64,000 nt of DNA from Sinohyriopsis cumingii (GCA_028554795.2 CM068839.1:10877220-10941219), one strand, 5' to 3'. Positions 9,380-17,115 are shown, counted from the first letter of the stretch. Numbers and translations are program-made. Notes: generated by a model not told the origin, from the sequence alone.

Positions 9380-9842
9380 TATTTATTTGTTTAGTTTTCA
9401 AATAGTCATTGTACGCATCTGACATTAGTTTGAATTCAGAATCTGATATCAACGCAGCATCGCTACTTTGCACGTCTAACGATGATGATATCAGCGATGA
9501 TAATTTCTGATATGCGGTCGTGGCTGTATTTAATTTTGTCGTGTAATCGTGTAATTTTGTGTTAGCACACGAGGATATTTTTTTTGCTATGATGCCGAAA
9601 ACTCCTGCCGCGGTAGTGGTCGTACAAACAGAGATTGTGGCCGCGACTGCAATTACCGGAGTGACCGCTGATAGTATTACTCCCGCGGATGCAACAACGG
9701 CAGATACTGAATAAACCATAATGTCTAACACTGTTATGCGTCTGCGGTATTTTTTTACCTTTCGACTGGTTACTTCGATGACAGTTTTTAACTCAGATTG
9801 CCACTCACGGACTTGATTGTATCTATACGCGGATGCTTCCAT
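9282..9842 (-). CDS. Membrane protein of the capsid cluster
   Basis: 186 residues from the ATG at 9842, preceded by GTAATA. A basic N-terminal helix (SRKVKKYRRRITV) precedes a long hydrophobic stretch (VYSVSAVVASAGVILSAV... to GVFGIIA) that could form two membrane spans. A helical C-terminal half follows. The final ~32 residues overlap the start of the penton-like gene by 98 bp and look unlike the rest. A stop TAA lies in a neighbouring frame just before the next ATG, so a late frameshift may have extended the protein. It sits between the fibre and penton genes, suggesting a virion or membrane-interaction role (inference). Confidence 0.55.
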   Translation of the reverse strand: MEASAYRYNQVREWQSELKTVIEVTSRKVKKYRRRITVLDIMVYSVSAVVASAGVILSAVTPVIAVAATISVCTTTTAAGVFGIIAKKISSCANTKLHDYTTKLNTATTAYQKLSSLISSSLDVQSSDAALISDSEFKLMSDAYNDYLKTKQINNVNRTASANSHKHNTGKDHNDLSVLDDTRIQH

Positions 9843-9864
9843 TATTACTTTACCCGGTGACCAA

Positions 9865-10827
9865 TTAAGGTGTTTCGGCGACAAATTCCAGACAATACCA
9901 GTAATTGACTGTGGCTAATCCTTCCGGATTTTCGGCTTCCAGCGTAAAAGTTTCTTCGGTTCTTTTGTTTATCACCACAGACGCAACTCGGGAAAACTTG
10001 CTAGTTAAATCATGTCTGGTAGATATCTTAAATTCTACAGCAGAGAGTACTGTCAGTCTGTATATTCCAGTAACATCTGCAGTATGTGTAATAGTCTTGT
10101 TTTGTTGTGACCATGTTTCCCTTCCTGATTTTATCGTACACACAAGGTTTTTTGGGGTTACTCCGGCAGGAATTTTAATTAAATTAAATTTTTCCATTAT
10201 CTGCGGAATTCCATTTACTACGTTATCTAATGTTTCCTTAATTTCGGTGAGTTTCATACTGACGGCATTAGGTTTCCCGAAGAACTCATCTACGGTGTTA
10301 AAAACGTTTCTGCGAAGTCTTCCAAACTGGGTCACATGAACATCATACTCAGCTCGTAACGTGGATAATTTGGTATCTATGACGCTGTCGGCTGTGTCCA
10401 CATACTGTTTGTTTGCTGCATCGTCGTTCGAGGCTGGATCTCTGAGTACGGTTATTTTGTTTCCATTCATGCTGAGTTCGCCTGTCATCGTGTCACCGGC
10501 TTTTTTCACACATTTATCAACACCTTTATCAATACTGTCTTTGATGCTTGCGATTGATATGTTCGAGTCCTTGATCCGGCCGCCATCACTAAATGCAACG
10601 AAGTTATCCTTGGTAGCTCCAAGAACTCTGCGAATTATATCATTCCACTTAATGTTGCTCGTTCTTAGTTTTCCCTGCTTGTCCTGAAAAATAGCAACTT
10701 CATCTGGGTCAACTCCAGCTATATTCAAAAGATTATCGACTTCATCTCGGGTCGCATATTTTGAGAGATCAGCATCTGTGCTTGGTTTGACTTTTCTTGT
10801 GAAAGGTCTTCCGTAAATATCCACCAT
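9865..10827 (-). CDS. Fibre-like protein with phage tail-fibre motif
   Basis: 320 residues, ATG preceded by AAGAATA. Residues about 109-144 carry the motif familiar from phage tail fibres: KKAGDTMTGELSMNGNKI then LRDPASNDDAANKQYVD. Before it lies a heptad-poor region with DGGRIKDSNISI. After it comes a helical segment (TKLSTLRAEYDVHVTQFGRLRRNVF) that could trimerise. The C-terminal ~100 residues are beta-rich with YRLTVLSAVEFKIS and would be the receptor-binding end. In phages this motif marks homotrimeric fibres. Its position next to penton-like and capsid genes supports a vertex fibre, as in adenoviruses. The frame is intact. Fibre identity is an inference from the motif and context. Confidence 0.7.
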   Translation of the reverse strand: MVDIYGRPFTRKVKPSTDADLSKYATRDEVDNLLNIAGVDPDEVAIFQDKQGKLRTSNIKWNDIIRRVLGATKDNFVAFSDGGRIKDSNISIASIKDSIDKGVDKCVKKAGDTMTGELSMNGNKITVLRDPASNDDAANKQYVDTADSVIDTKLSTLRAEYDVHVTQFGRLRRNVFNTVDEFFGKPNAVSMKLTEIKETLDNVVNGIPQIMEKFNLIKIPAGVTPKNLVCTIKSGRETWSQQNKTITHTADVTGIYRLTVLSAVEFKISTRHDLTSKFSRVASVVINKRTEETFTLEAENPEGLATVNYWYCLEFVAETP

Positions 10828-10866
10828 TATTCTTATTGCTGTTTTTCAAATGCGAGCATGAAAATG

Positions 10867-11337
10867 CTAAGCATTTCTCGATGCGGTATATTCATACACT
10901 ACTCGATGCGGAGGAGTTGCTGGATTTCTTGAGATTGCATCAAGAACATTTAAAACCTCGTTTCCACAAATGGGCGGATCAACTAATGTTTGTGTTGGTA
11001 GCGTCGACTGCCACACTGGAATATTAAAAAATCTGCTGTTGAGAGTGCGAGGCACTCCGCGGACATACTTGAGAAACTCAACTGGCGGTGCTAAACCGTA
11101 CGAATCAAAATAGATAATTCCACGTGGATCGATCGCGTAAGCAACCCAGTGAGTTCCAGGACCGTCTTTGTTGTCGAGATTGATAATGCCAGTTTCTGGA
11201 TTATTTGGTCGTTGCGGTAATTGATCTCGCATGAATACACCTCTGAAATGTTTTATACGCAATTTTTTAACAGCATCGAGTAAATCAAAATTAGAAGCTG
11301 GAAGCGTCAACGGCGTTAGAATTTTTTTGGATACCAT
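10867..11337 (-). CDS. Adenain-like (C48) cysteine protease of element A
   Basis: 156 residues. The active-site order matches adenovirus protease: H63 in GTHWVAY, D78 in YFDSYG, Q116 and C124 in ICGNE. The Gln-Cys spacing is one longer than in element B (Q96, C103), and the usual CGQYC is CGNEV. It should mature the capsid and core proteins; plausible GG-type cleavage sites are seen in the 325-residue protein at 13670-14647. The start overlaps the end of the upstream gene by 22 bp, without the AATAAT leader of the other genes. The stop lies at a hairpin repeat (about 10855-10885) that may have trimmed the C terminus. Confidence 0.85.
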   Translation of the reverse strand: MVSKKILTPLTLPASNFDLLDAVKKLRIKHFRGVFMRDQLPQRPNNPETGIINLDNKDGPGTHWVAYAIDPRGIIYFDSYGLAPPVEFLKYVRGVPRTLNSRFFNIPVWQSTLPTQTLVDPPICGNEVLNVLDAISRNPATPPHRVVYEYTASRNA

Positions 11338-11774
11338 GATGCGGGAGTTCCCGGTAGTCTTAGCCCTGATCCGCGAGCGGATCTCCCCTTTTTTTTCTTA
11401 TACCCGTGTCCGGTTGCTTTCTTTAGTGCCATTCCAGCTGCGGTTCCAACTGCACCAAGTGCTGCTGCCTTTGCTACGGCTGGTGCTGCCGCGGCAATCA
11501 ACGCCGGTATTGCTGCGAGAAGAGGAAATATTCCACCGGTTTTGGTCATGTCCTTGATAGCTGCAGCAGAGAAATTAAGTCGGACACCGGTTTTTGCTGT
11601 TAGTGCCTTATTAAAATGTTTAATCTGAGTATTAGTCAACGACAATTTGTTTGGACCACCAACAAGTTGATCTCGTTTTAGTGTTATTGATGTCCCGCAC
11701 GTGCTTGCGTTTTTCGATTGCAATTTTTTCGTTTGACCGGAAGTCAAGGTGACATTAACATGACTGTATGACAT
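11316..11774 (-). CDS. Core or membrane-active protein with hydrophobic Ala-rich segment
   Basis: 152 residues, ATG preceded by ATATA. The N-terminal half reads VNVTLTSGQTKKLQSK...GVRLNFSAAAIKDM. It leads into TGGIFPLLAAIPALIAAAAP, followed by an Ala/Gly-rich hydrophobic stretch and a basic Gly tail (GYKKKKGRSARGSGLRLPG). The same logic, a QRGGIVPLLLGPILKG motif near the C terminus, appears in the element B protein at 24215-24601. Adintovirus papers compare proteins of this type with adenovirus core protein X. A role in core or membrane penetration is inferred from that analogy. Lies directly between the capsid and protease genes. Confidence 0.6.
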   Translation of the reverse strand: MSYSHVNVTLTSGQTKKLQSKNASTCGTSITLKRDQLVGGPNKLSLTNTQIKHFNKALTAKTGVRLNFSAAAIKDMTKTGGIFPLLAAIPALIAAAAPAVAKAAALGAVGTAAGMALKKATGHGYKKKKGRSARGSGLRLPGTPASWYPKKF

Positions 11775-11799
11775 TATATTTCAGAAACTAATCTAATTG

Positions 11800-13140
11800 T
11801 TACATATTTTCTACTGGAGCGTCAATAACTCTCATTCGTCCGCCAACACCTTCAAGCAGCATGGCTTTATCGGAGAGTATGACAGCGACAGCTCTAAAAC
11901 CACCAGCGGGAACACCTACACGAGCTCGGAAATGTAGGTCGACAACAGATTGTTTAACCAGATCAAGATGTTCCAGCGAAAAGTAATAAATCGGATATAA
12001 ACTCATAAAGTCTCGCTGTGATATTTGCAGGCCAGTGTCTACATTAAGGTCGCGCCCCATAAATGACATCAGACGATGATACGCGCGTGCGACACGATGA
12101 TGTTCGAAATCTATTAATATATCCTCAGATGGCTCCTGATGCCCATTTATTCTCAACGAAACTTCAGAAACTCCAAGTGTATCAAATACCATTGGAGTTC
12201 TTTCCTGATTATCTATTCTAGCACGGTATTGAAATGCAATGAAAATATGTCGTGGTGCTGATACTCCTTGTTGCGATGATATATGCCATGTAAACAACCC
12301 GCCGTGATCACCCTGAATAACGTCCGTGGTTGTTGTTTTCCAGGATAGCAGTGATTTACCGCCCGTGTCCATAAAAGACAACAGTCGTTGTTCTTCGGTG
12401 ATTGACGGAGACAACACTGGCATCCACAACCACAGTTTAGTTAGTATTATTTGACCAGCGGCAACAGCAGCATCTCGCCAGATAGCGTCATTATCATCAG
12501 GTTTTCGCACAAGTACAACTGTGTGTTTGGCACCGAATATGACCTTGTGGACATCTCTGCAAAATCCAAAGATATGAGACAATGGAATCACACCTGAGAA
12601 CTCTTCATCTCCACTTAACATCGATCTACGTGTTGCAAAACCCAAATTAAAATTTTCGTTCATCGATGCAACTTCGGTACCACCAGCATTCATTGTTACA
12701 TTCCTGTTCTCGGGGCTGTCGGTTATATCCTTTGCAAACATCATTGATGGTCCGGCTGATCTGGTGTAATCATCCGAGTATCTCGCCAACCCGAGAATTG
12801 TTGTGGCAACGTCGACGTTATCATGAATTGTTTCAATTTCTTTTCCATCTATCATATAAATAGCGGATTTAAATAACGCCATGATCCCGTTGTTAACAAA
12901 TCCAACTCGGTCGCCGATTCCGTAGTTAGTGTTATCATTCTTTAAAAGCCTACCTTCAACTTCGATGAAGGCCTCAGCGGGCAAGAAGTATCTACTTGTA
13001 TCCTGGACCTGTAGTTCAATTCTTCCGCGTTGGTTAGGATCACGTGCTTCATAAGAATAATATTGAAAATCACGTACAGAATCATCTTTAAGTACTGGTT
13101 TGGACATATCAAACGCGTCATTGGATTTTCGTGCAAACAT
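11800..13140 (-). CDS. Major capsid protein (double jelly-roll type) of element A
   Basis: 446 residues from the ATG at 13140, which follows AATAATAATA; a longer upstream frame starts with GTG and is not used here. The N-terminal part (IELQVQDTSRYFLPAEAFIEVEGRL then NGIMALFKSAIYMIDGKEIE) matches in order the start of the element B capsid protein (YIDLNSSYLYLKVKIL then NFMHSLFSGVDLYLNNK), the typical opening of Polinton double-jelly-roll capsids. A long beta-rich body follows, ending in DLHFRARVGVP. It would form the pseudo-hexameric capsomers. The frame is intact. It is flanked by the pVI-like and core-like proteins as in B, which supports the assignment more than primary sequence does. Confidence 0.8.
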   Translation of the reverse strand: MFARKSNDAFDMSKPVLKDDSVRDFQYYSYEARDPNQRGRIELQVQDTSRYFLPAEAFIEVEGRLLKNDNTNYGIGDRVGFVNNGIMALFKSAIYMIDGKEIETIHDNVDVATTILGLARYSDDYTRSAGPSMMFAKDITDSPENRNVTMNAGGTEVASMNENFNLGFATRRSMLSGDEEFSGVIPLSHIFGFCRDVHKVIFGAKHTVVLVRKPDDNDAIWRDAAVAAGQIILTKLWLWMPVLSPSITEEQRLLSFMDTGGKSLLSWKTTTTDVIQGDHGGLFTWHISSQQGVSAPRHIFIAFQYRARIDNQERTPMVFDTLGVSEVSLRINGHQEPSEDILIDFEHHRVARAYHRLMSFMGRDLNVDTGLQISQRDFMSLYPIYYFSLEHLDLVKQSVVDLHFRARVGVPAGGFRAVAVILSDKAMLLEGVGGRMRVIDAPVENM

Positions 13141-13177
13141 TATTATTATTTGTGATGGTCTAATTAAAATGTTATCG

Positions 13178-13636
13178 TCACCGGAAACCACTACCAGCTA
13201 TCAAATTAGCAGTTACACTATCTTGCAACGCTTTGGAGGTAATTCCTGCTGTTGCGATCTCAGCTAATTTCTGATTTACGGCCTTATTTACTACGCTACT
13301 AACATTTGCCGGCATAGCTTCAGTGGATGGTAGTTTTACTGGCACCAACCTCTCGACTGGGTTTTTTTTTCGTATCAGCTGTGCTAGTCGATCCTTGATT
13401 GATTGAAATGCTTTCCCGGCAAGACTACCAACAGTGCCAATGGCTTTATCCTTGACAACATCAGCGGCTTTCATCGCGAATTGTTTTGCTAACGGTCCAG
13501 CTTTCGGAGCGATTCTTGTGACTAAATCCCTAACAACATCACCGACTCCATCTCCGTAAACAACCTCGTATACTGGTAATCGTGAGTTTACTACTCTGAC
13601 ACTTCTTGGTCTGCGAAAAGAATCGTGTAGTATCAT
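13178..13636 (-). CDS. pVI-like minor capsid or core protein
   Basis: 152 residues. Begins RRPRSVRVVNSRLPVYEVVYGDGVGDVVRDLV, then an amphipathic Ala/Lys helix (APKAGPLAKQFAMKAADVVKDKA). The element B gene in the same place, directly upstream of the capsid gene, has the same plan: VYRGVA...GHGLGDMLKSAFRSVAPVLKP. Both resemble adenovirus protein VI in position and amphipathic helix; sequence identity is low, so this is a positional call. A 37 bp gap separates it from the capsid ATG. ATG is preceded by TAAATAAA. Confidence 0.55.
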   Translation of the reverse strand: MILHDSFRRPRSVRVVNSRLPVYEVVYGDGVGDVVRDLVTRIAPKAGPLAKQFAMKAADVVKDKAIGTVGSLAGKAFQSIKDRLAQLIRKKNPVERLVPVKLPSTEAMPANVSSVVNKAVNQKLAEIATAGITSKALQDSVTANLIAGSGFR

Positions 13637-13669
13637 TTTATTTAATTATTGTTTCTCTAACTAAATTTA

Positions 13670-14647
13670 CTAGTCGCTGTGGTAACCATCCGTGAGTTCA
13701 TCAATGAACCCCCGGTAGATGCCGATATCCATGATGCCACGCTGAAATAGTCTCTGACAGATATCTGCGGCTTCATTTATAATTTCCGGAGAGTTGTTTC
13801 CGGCACGTCTTCCTCCGATGAGAACTTCCAACCGTGATACGTCATTGACGATATTATCAGGGCAAGTAATGTGACCACCAAGACCACTACCTGTAGCTCC
13901 AAAGAGGCCAAGATCTCCGAGAACATCACTGCCTTCATCTGGACGCTTCTCTGGTGGCGGTGAATAGGGAGGAGGAGATCCTTGTTGTCTACTTTTGTCA
14001 ATTTTCTTCATTGCGCCTATAAGTGCTGAAAATTTTGAATCGTTAGATTTAACCGTTTTCTTGTCGTAGTATATACGATACACCCACTTAACAAAATTGT
14101 AATCAGCCGTGGACTTATATTTCTTGTTTAAAACTTTTTCTTTGTTGCGTAAACCCCCTAATATCAATTCAGGTAATTTTTCTTCTGGCGTATTTTTAAG
14201 GAATTTAATAAAACCCGGATCAAATCTCGCAGTTAGTTCAACAATTTCCTTTGCTGGTTGGGGTGTAGCAGCTTCGGAGACTTCAGCGACTTCAGCGACG
14301 GGTGGAGGCTGAGCTGCAACTATCTCAGCCGGAAGATCTTGTAAAATCTTTTTTGTTTGCTTCGTTCTTTTTGCTATTTTTTGAGTCAACGGGATAATAC
14401 CCAACTTTTCTCTCTCCTCCTCTTTAATATCGCCCCATATTGCCTTTTCAGCGGCTGTTGCGGCTTTTTTTGTAGCTGTTGTAACGGGCTTAAATAATTC
14501 TTCCGCGCCAGCTGCAAATTCGATTTTTGCTTCTTGTCTTGCTTGTAATTTTTCTCTGACACTATCACGGACAGGAATAAATTTTTTAATTGCTTCGAGT
14601 CGTTCTCGTGCTAGTCTAGTAGTAAGTGCTTCTCCGATATTTGCCAT
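13670..14647 (-). CDS. Virion-like protein with PPPY late-domain motif
   Basis: 325 residues, first gene of the leftward capsid cluster, ATG preceded by AATAAAT. Residues 1-110 are helical and Ala/Lys/Glu-rich. 111-135 is Pro/Ala-rich. Around 138-166 is a conserved-looking TARFDPGFIKFLKNTPEEKLPE. PPPY at 225-228 within GSPPPYSPPPEKRP is a canonical WW-domain ligand, as used by adenovirus protein VI and retroviral Gag to recruit Nedd4 ligases. A Gly-rich GSGLGG at 253-258 is a plausible adenain cleavage site. A compact C-terminal helical domain ends the protein. Its exact virion role is inferred. Confidence 0.6.
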   Translation of the reverse strand: MANIGEALTTRLARERLEAIKKFIPVRDSVREKLQARQEAKIEFAAGAEELFKPVTTATKKAATAAEKAIWGDIKEEEREKLGIIPLTQKIAKRTKQTKKILQDLPAEIVAAQPPPVAEVAEVSEAATPQPAKEIVELTARFDPGFIKFLKNTPEEKLPELILGGLRNKEKVLNKKYKSTADYNFVKWVYRIYYDKKTVKSNDSKFSALIGAMKKIDKSRQQGSPPPYSPPPEKRPDEGSDVLGDLGLFGATGSGLGGHITCPDNIVNDVSRLEVLIGGRRAGNNSPEIINEAADICQRLFQRGIMDIGIYRGFIDELTDGYHSD

Positions 14648-14673
14648 TATTTATTTGTCCATGATTTAATTCT

Positions 14674-14985
14674 CCCGAGCAGCAGCACACAGGGGGCTGG
14701 ACCGATCATGGATTTTTCAATAACGACCCCGCCACGGAAACTGTTTCAGATTTATTGAAGTAACCCAAGTTGCCAACGGAAAAGTATTGCATCCCTGGGG
14801 AAATTCGAAAAATTTCTCGAGGAGAGACTCTCCGAATTTTCAGGGACATTTTTTTTTGTCTCGTTTTCTGAATAAAAGTGTTATTTCGTCGAAATAACGC
14901 TTCTATCGGGAATAGTTTCCGTGGAAGGGGTATCTCGGAAAAGTATTTTGTAGGATTCGCCCTCCCTGCTGCTGCACACCCATGC
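14674..14985. repeat. Inverted-repeat block at right end of element A
   Basis: Outer arms are GAGCAGCAGCACAC (from 14675) against GCTGCTGCACAC-type sequence near 14967-14980. Middle arms are CCACGGAAACT (about 14732) against AGTTTCCGTGG (about 14926). A near-perfect palindrome GTTATTTCGTCGAAATAAC lies at about 14880-14898. A hairpin repeat with GAAATT arms lies at about 14802-14821. No gene is seen. It may be a terminal foldback structure of A, since the last gene ends 30 bp away. Confidence 0.5.
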
Positions 14986-15295
14986 GTGCGCGCGTAAACA
15001 CACACACACACACACTTGTATTTGGTGGATATAGAGGATTTGATTACGGAACCGTACCGAGGGCATTTGTTATGGCGATTTTGAAGTGAAAAGAAGTACA
15101 GTTTCTGGAAGTAAATTTATAGTAAATGGTGACTTATCGAGGAGGGAACTGTGTGATTAATTCAAAGGAAAATGAACTTTCGCAATGTTAGCAAGGACGC
15201 ACACGTTTACACAAATAATTTGTACAATCCATTAAAATTAAGGACATATAGCATTGACTACAACATGGAAACTGTAGAAAATGTGTCGTCAAGAA
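14986..15295. other. Host-like spacer between elements A and B
   Basis: About 310 bp with a CA microsatellite (about 14998-15014) and no gene I can support. It ends at the target duplication of element B. Confidence 0.5.
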
Positions 15296-15301
15296 CACCT
15301 G
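15296..15301. repeat. Left target-site duplication CACCTG
   Basis: CACCTG directly precedes the left terminal repeat (starting AATAGTAAATGGGG). The same six bases follow the right repeat at 33221-33226. Confidence 0.85.
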
Positions 15302-15648
15302 AATAGTAAATGGGGATACCCTAGCCTCAATGGGAATTAGCATTACAGAGACCCCTGGGACACTCTAGCCTCAATGGAAATTTAACATGGAGAAAAATCG
15401 TGGGCCACTCTAGCCTCAAGGGGAATTTAACATGGGAAATAGTCTTGGGCTACTCTAGCCTCAAGGGGAATTGAACATGGAGAAAAAACCCTGGGACCAC
15501 TCTAGCCTCAAGGGGAATTGAACATGGGATTTTTTTTTTTAATTTTTTTTAAATTTAAATTTAAATTTAAATTTAAAAAAGGGGTAGGCAATTGAATAAA
15601 GTCATTCTCTTTTCGAGAAATATGGCTGGCCCTGAAAAGGGCCTTTGG
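15302..15648 (+). repeat. Left terminal inverted repeat of element B
   Basis: 347 bp matching the complement of 32876-33220 almost base for base. The outer part holds about five degenerate copies of a ~55 bp unit built on CTCTAGCCTCAAGGGGAATT and GAACATGG. Then come a poly-T/AAATTT tract, the motif AGGCAATTGAATAAAG, and at the inner end a complete histone-type 3' stem-loop with its downstream element, oriented for the leftward gene next to it. Confidence 0.92.
15628..15643 (-). terminator. Histone-mRNA-type 3' stem-loop (gene 1, inside TIR)
   Basis: On the minus strand GGCCCTTTTCAGGGCC: 6 bp stem, TTTC loop, preceded by CCAAA. It is followed by AGCCA and, 13 nt on, GAAAAGAGAATG as a purine-rich U7-type downstream element. 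It lies 25 bp after the stop of the gene at 15669. Confidence 0.8.
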
Positions 15649-15668
15649 TTTTTCTTCTTCTTCTGCTT

Positions 15669-15998
15669 CTAATTTCTTCTTTTTCTCAACCAATTTCTTA
15701 TTTTCTCTCCTACACTCTTTCTCTTCTTTTCTTTCTTTTTTTTCTCCTCCTCTTCTTTCTTCTTCTCTTCCTCCTCTTCTTTCTTCCTCTTCTCATTTTC
15801 TTCTTCTTTTTCAATTTTTTCGTTCCATTTGCGTATTCTTATCCTTTCCTCTTCATCCTCCTTCTCCTCCTTTATCTCTTTCATTACACCACTTATCTTA
15901 TCCTTTACCTTTCTTAAGTTATTAATTTCCATCTTTACACGATGGGGACTATAGGAATAGTGGTCTTCAACGAGTCTTATTAACATCTGCTCCATCAT
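15669..15998 (-). CDS. Left-arm gene 1: charged coiled-coil protein
   Basis: 109 residues from the ATG at 15998. An N-terminal helical part (MEQMLIRLVEDHYSYSPHRVKMEINNLRKV) leads into a very long Glu/Lys coiled coil and a basic tail (EKIRNWLRKRRN). An upstream ATG at 16058 fits the promoter distance better, but that frame meets TAG at 16023-16025. The copy may therefore be 5' damaged and use the internal ATG. The mirrored homologue in D (44317-44847) shares position, tail pattern and 3' stem-loop. TATA (CTATAAG) and the shared upstream module lie at 16096-16140. Function unknown; the basic tail suggests nucleic acid binding. Confidence 0.55.
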   Translation of the reverse strand: MMEQMLIRLVEDHYSYSPHRVKMEINNLRKVKDKISGVMKEIKEEKEDEEERIRIRKWNEKIEKEEENEKRKKEEEEEKKKEEEEKKKKEKKRKSVGEKIRNWLRKRRN

Positions 15999-16095
15999 TC
16001 CTAAATTGTCCAAAACGTCTTGCTATGTTTGCATTTTGTCAATTTGGTTAGAAGCCATCTTCTTTGTAGAATGGTTTGAACGACGAATACTGTGG

Positions 16096-16140
16096 GTTCT
16101 TATAGTGAAAGCGCGGACGTGATGGAAAACATCCCCCTAA
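16096..16140 (-). promoter_or_regulatory. Shared promoter module (gene 1)
   Basis: Read on the minus strand: TTAGGGGGATGTTTTCC, then ATCACGTCCGCGC, then TTTCACTATAAG as the TATA box. The same block precedes genes 2 and 3 and the D copies. A second, TATA-less half copy (CACGTCCGCAC type) lies at about 16179-16206. Confidence 0.75.
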
Positions 16141-16199
16141 AACATAAAATTGATATTACCTAGATCATGACCTAACATCGTGCGGACGTGAAAGAAAAC

Positions 16200-16587
16200 A
16201 TCCCCTACTTTTCTCATTTCATATAATATACTATCCACATAAGTGAAGCAACAACAAACAAACCCCAAATCTACTATTTACACACGCAAATCATTAAAAC
16301 AGAATCCATAATCTACTATCCACACAATCGTACGTGAGCAGTTACAAAACCCAAACTATACTCTCCACATACGCTAAGAAACAATAAACAAAATCCATAA
16401 TCTACTATCCACACAATCGTACGTGAGCGGTTACAAAACCCAAACTATACTCTTCACATACGCTAAGAAACAATAAAGAAACCCATAATCTACCATTCAC
16501 ACAAACTTACGTGAGCAGTTACAAACACAAACACATACCCTCGCACTATGAAAAAAGAGTTAGTGTTTATAATCACACTACTCTACC

Positions 16588-16618
<31 letters not shown>

Positions 16619-16620
16619 GC
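16200..16620. repeat. Tandem repeats and CA tract between left-arm genes 1 and 2
   Basis: Degenerate repeats with AATCTACTATCCACAC and CGTACGTGAGC cores. One ~89 bp unit is duplicated nearly exactly at about 16308 and 16397. They are followed by a CA microsatellite (16590-16613). The mirrored region of D (43600-44160) holds diverged copies of the same repeats. No gene seen. Confidence 0.7.
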
Positions 16621-16655
16621 AAATCGATAGTTATTTCTTTTCTAGAGTATTGGGT

Positions 16656-16671
16656 AGCCCTGAAAAGGGCT
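16656..16671 (-). terminator. Histone-mRNA-type 3' stem-loop (gene 2)
   Basis: Minus strand AGCCCTTTTCAGGGCT followed immediately by ACCCA, the canonical histone cleavage context, then CTCTAGAAAAGAAAT as downstream element. Confidence 0.82.
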
Positions 16672-16699
16672 GTTTTTTTTTAACTCCAGATGCAACTAT

Positions 16700-17011
16700 C
16701 TAATGATTGCACCTTCCTGGCCTGGCGCCACACACGCATCTTCTTCCCCAGTCTCCTTTCACCTTTCTTCTGGGGAGCGAAGAGGGAGGATGATTCGCTT
16801 CAGCACCCCAATCCTCTGTCTCGGGAATATTGAACGACATCCTCTCTTCTCTTTTCTTTTCCTCCTCTTCCCTCTGTCTTCTCTCCTCCTCTTCCTTCTT
16901 TATTCTTTCTTCTTCTATTATAGCCTCCGCAGCCAGTTCATTTACCAGGCGCCTGACATATTCCAGATGTATCTGGAGTTCAAGAAGTTTGCTTATTCTC
17001 CTACTATTCAT
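16700..17011 (-). CDS. Left-arm gene 2: coiled-coil protein with CVCG tail
   Basis: 103 residues from the ATG at 17011. Starts with a helical SRRISKLLELQIHLEYVRRL, passes through a Glu/Arg-rich coiled coil, then NIPETEDWGAEA and a cysteine-bearing end, RRCVCGARPGRC. The D copy (42974-43500) conserves the N-terminal helix, the ETEDWGAEA box and the cysteine tail but has a longer Pro/Gln middle. The conserved blocks imply selection on protein. TATA (AATTTATAG) and the shared module lie at 17061-17115, and a histone-type stem-loop ends the gene. Family not recognised. Confidence 0.65.
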   Translation of the reverse strand: MNSRRISKLLELQIHLEYVRRLVNELAAEAIIEEERIKKEEEERRQREEEEKKREERMSFNIPETEDWGAEANHPPSSLPRRKVKGDWGRRCVCGARPGRCNH

Positions 17012-17060
17012 TCTTGTGTTGATCAATCAACAAGGGTAGCTAGACTGCCGAAGGAGTTTC

Positions 17061-17115
17061 AATTTATAGTGAAAGCGCGTACGTGAAGGAAAACATCCCC
17101 CTAAAAACATAAAAT
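17061..17115 (-). promoter_or_regulatory. Shared promoter module (gene 2)
   Basis: Minus strand: TTTTAGGGGGATGTTTTCC, TTCACGTACGCGC, TTTCACTATAAATT. It matches the gene 1 module over about 60 bp, including the upstream ATTTTATGTTTT. A degenerate half copy lies at about 17153-17175. Confidence 0.75.

Larger units (their letters stand above)
1..14985. mobile_element. Element A: endogenous Polinton-like virus, left side cut by window
   Basis: A continuous run of virus-type genes from the window edge to about 14.65 kb. The left part (phospholipase A2, integrase, polymerase-helicase-HNH fusion, zinc protein, HNH endonuclease) is collinear with element C at 58-64 kb. The right part is a one-strand capsid cluster with protease, major capsid, penton-like and fibre genes. 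Two genes carry homopolymer frameshifts, the others look open. The left terminus lies outside the window and I could not define a terminal inverted repeat. The right limit is set at the end of an inverted repeat near 14985, by inference. The gene content places it among Polinton-like/adintovirus-like elements, but its polymerase is of a different type from element B. Confidence 0.75.

Noticed and set aside
10867..11337. Frameshift within the element A protease near the catalytic Cys
   Set aside because: The neighbouring frames were read; the given frame keeps Gln, CysGly and a plausible helix, so only a one-residue spacing change is inferred.
15628..15643. Bacterial-type rho-independent terminators
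   Set aside because: GC hairpins do occur next to T-runs in places, but the fixed TTTC loop, ACCCA flank and purine downstream element fit histone mRNA 3' ends, and the host is an animal.
15509..15693. Open frame of 61 codons on the minus strand over the TIR
   Set aside because: It is produced by AAATTTAAATTT and other low-complexity sequence overlapping the stem-loop and TIR; no start context.
15645..15917. 90-codon plus-strand frame rich in Phe and Leu
   Set aside because: Antisense shadow of the Lys/Glu coiled coil of gene 1 (TTC/CTT codons).
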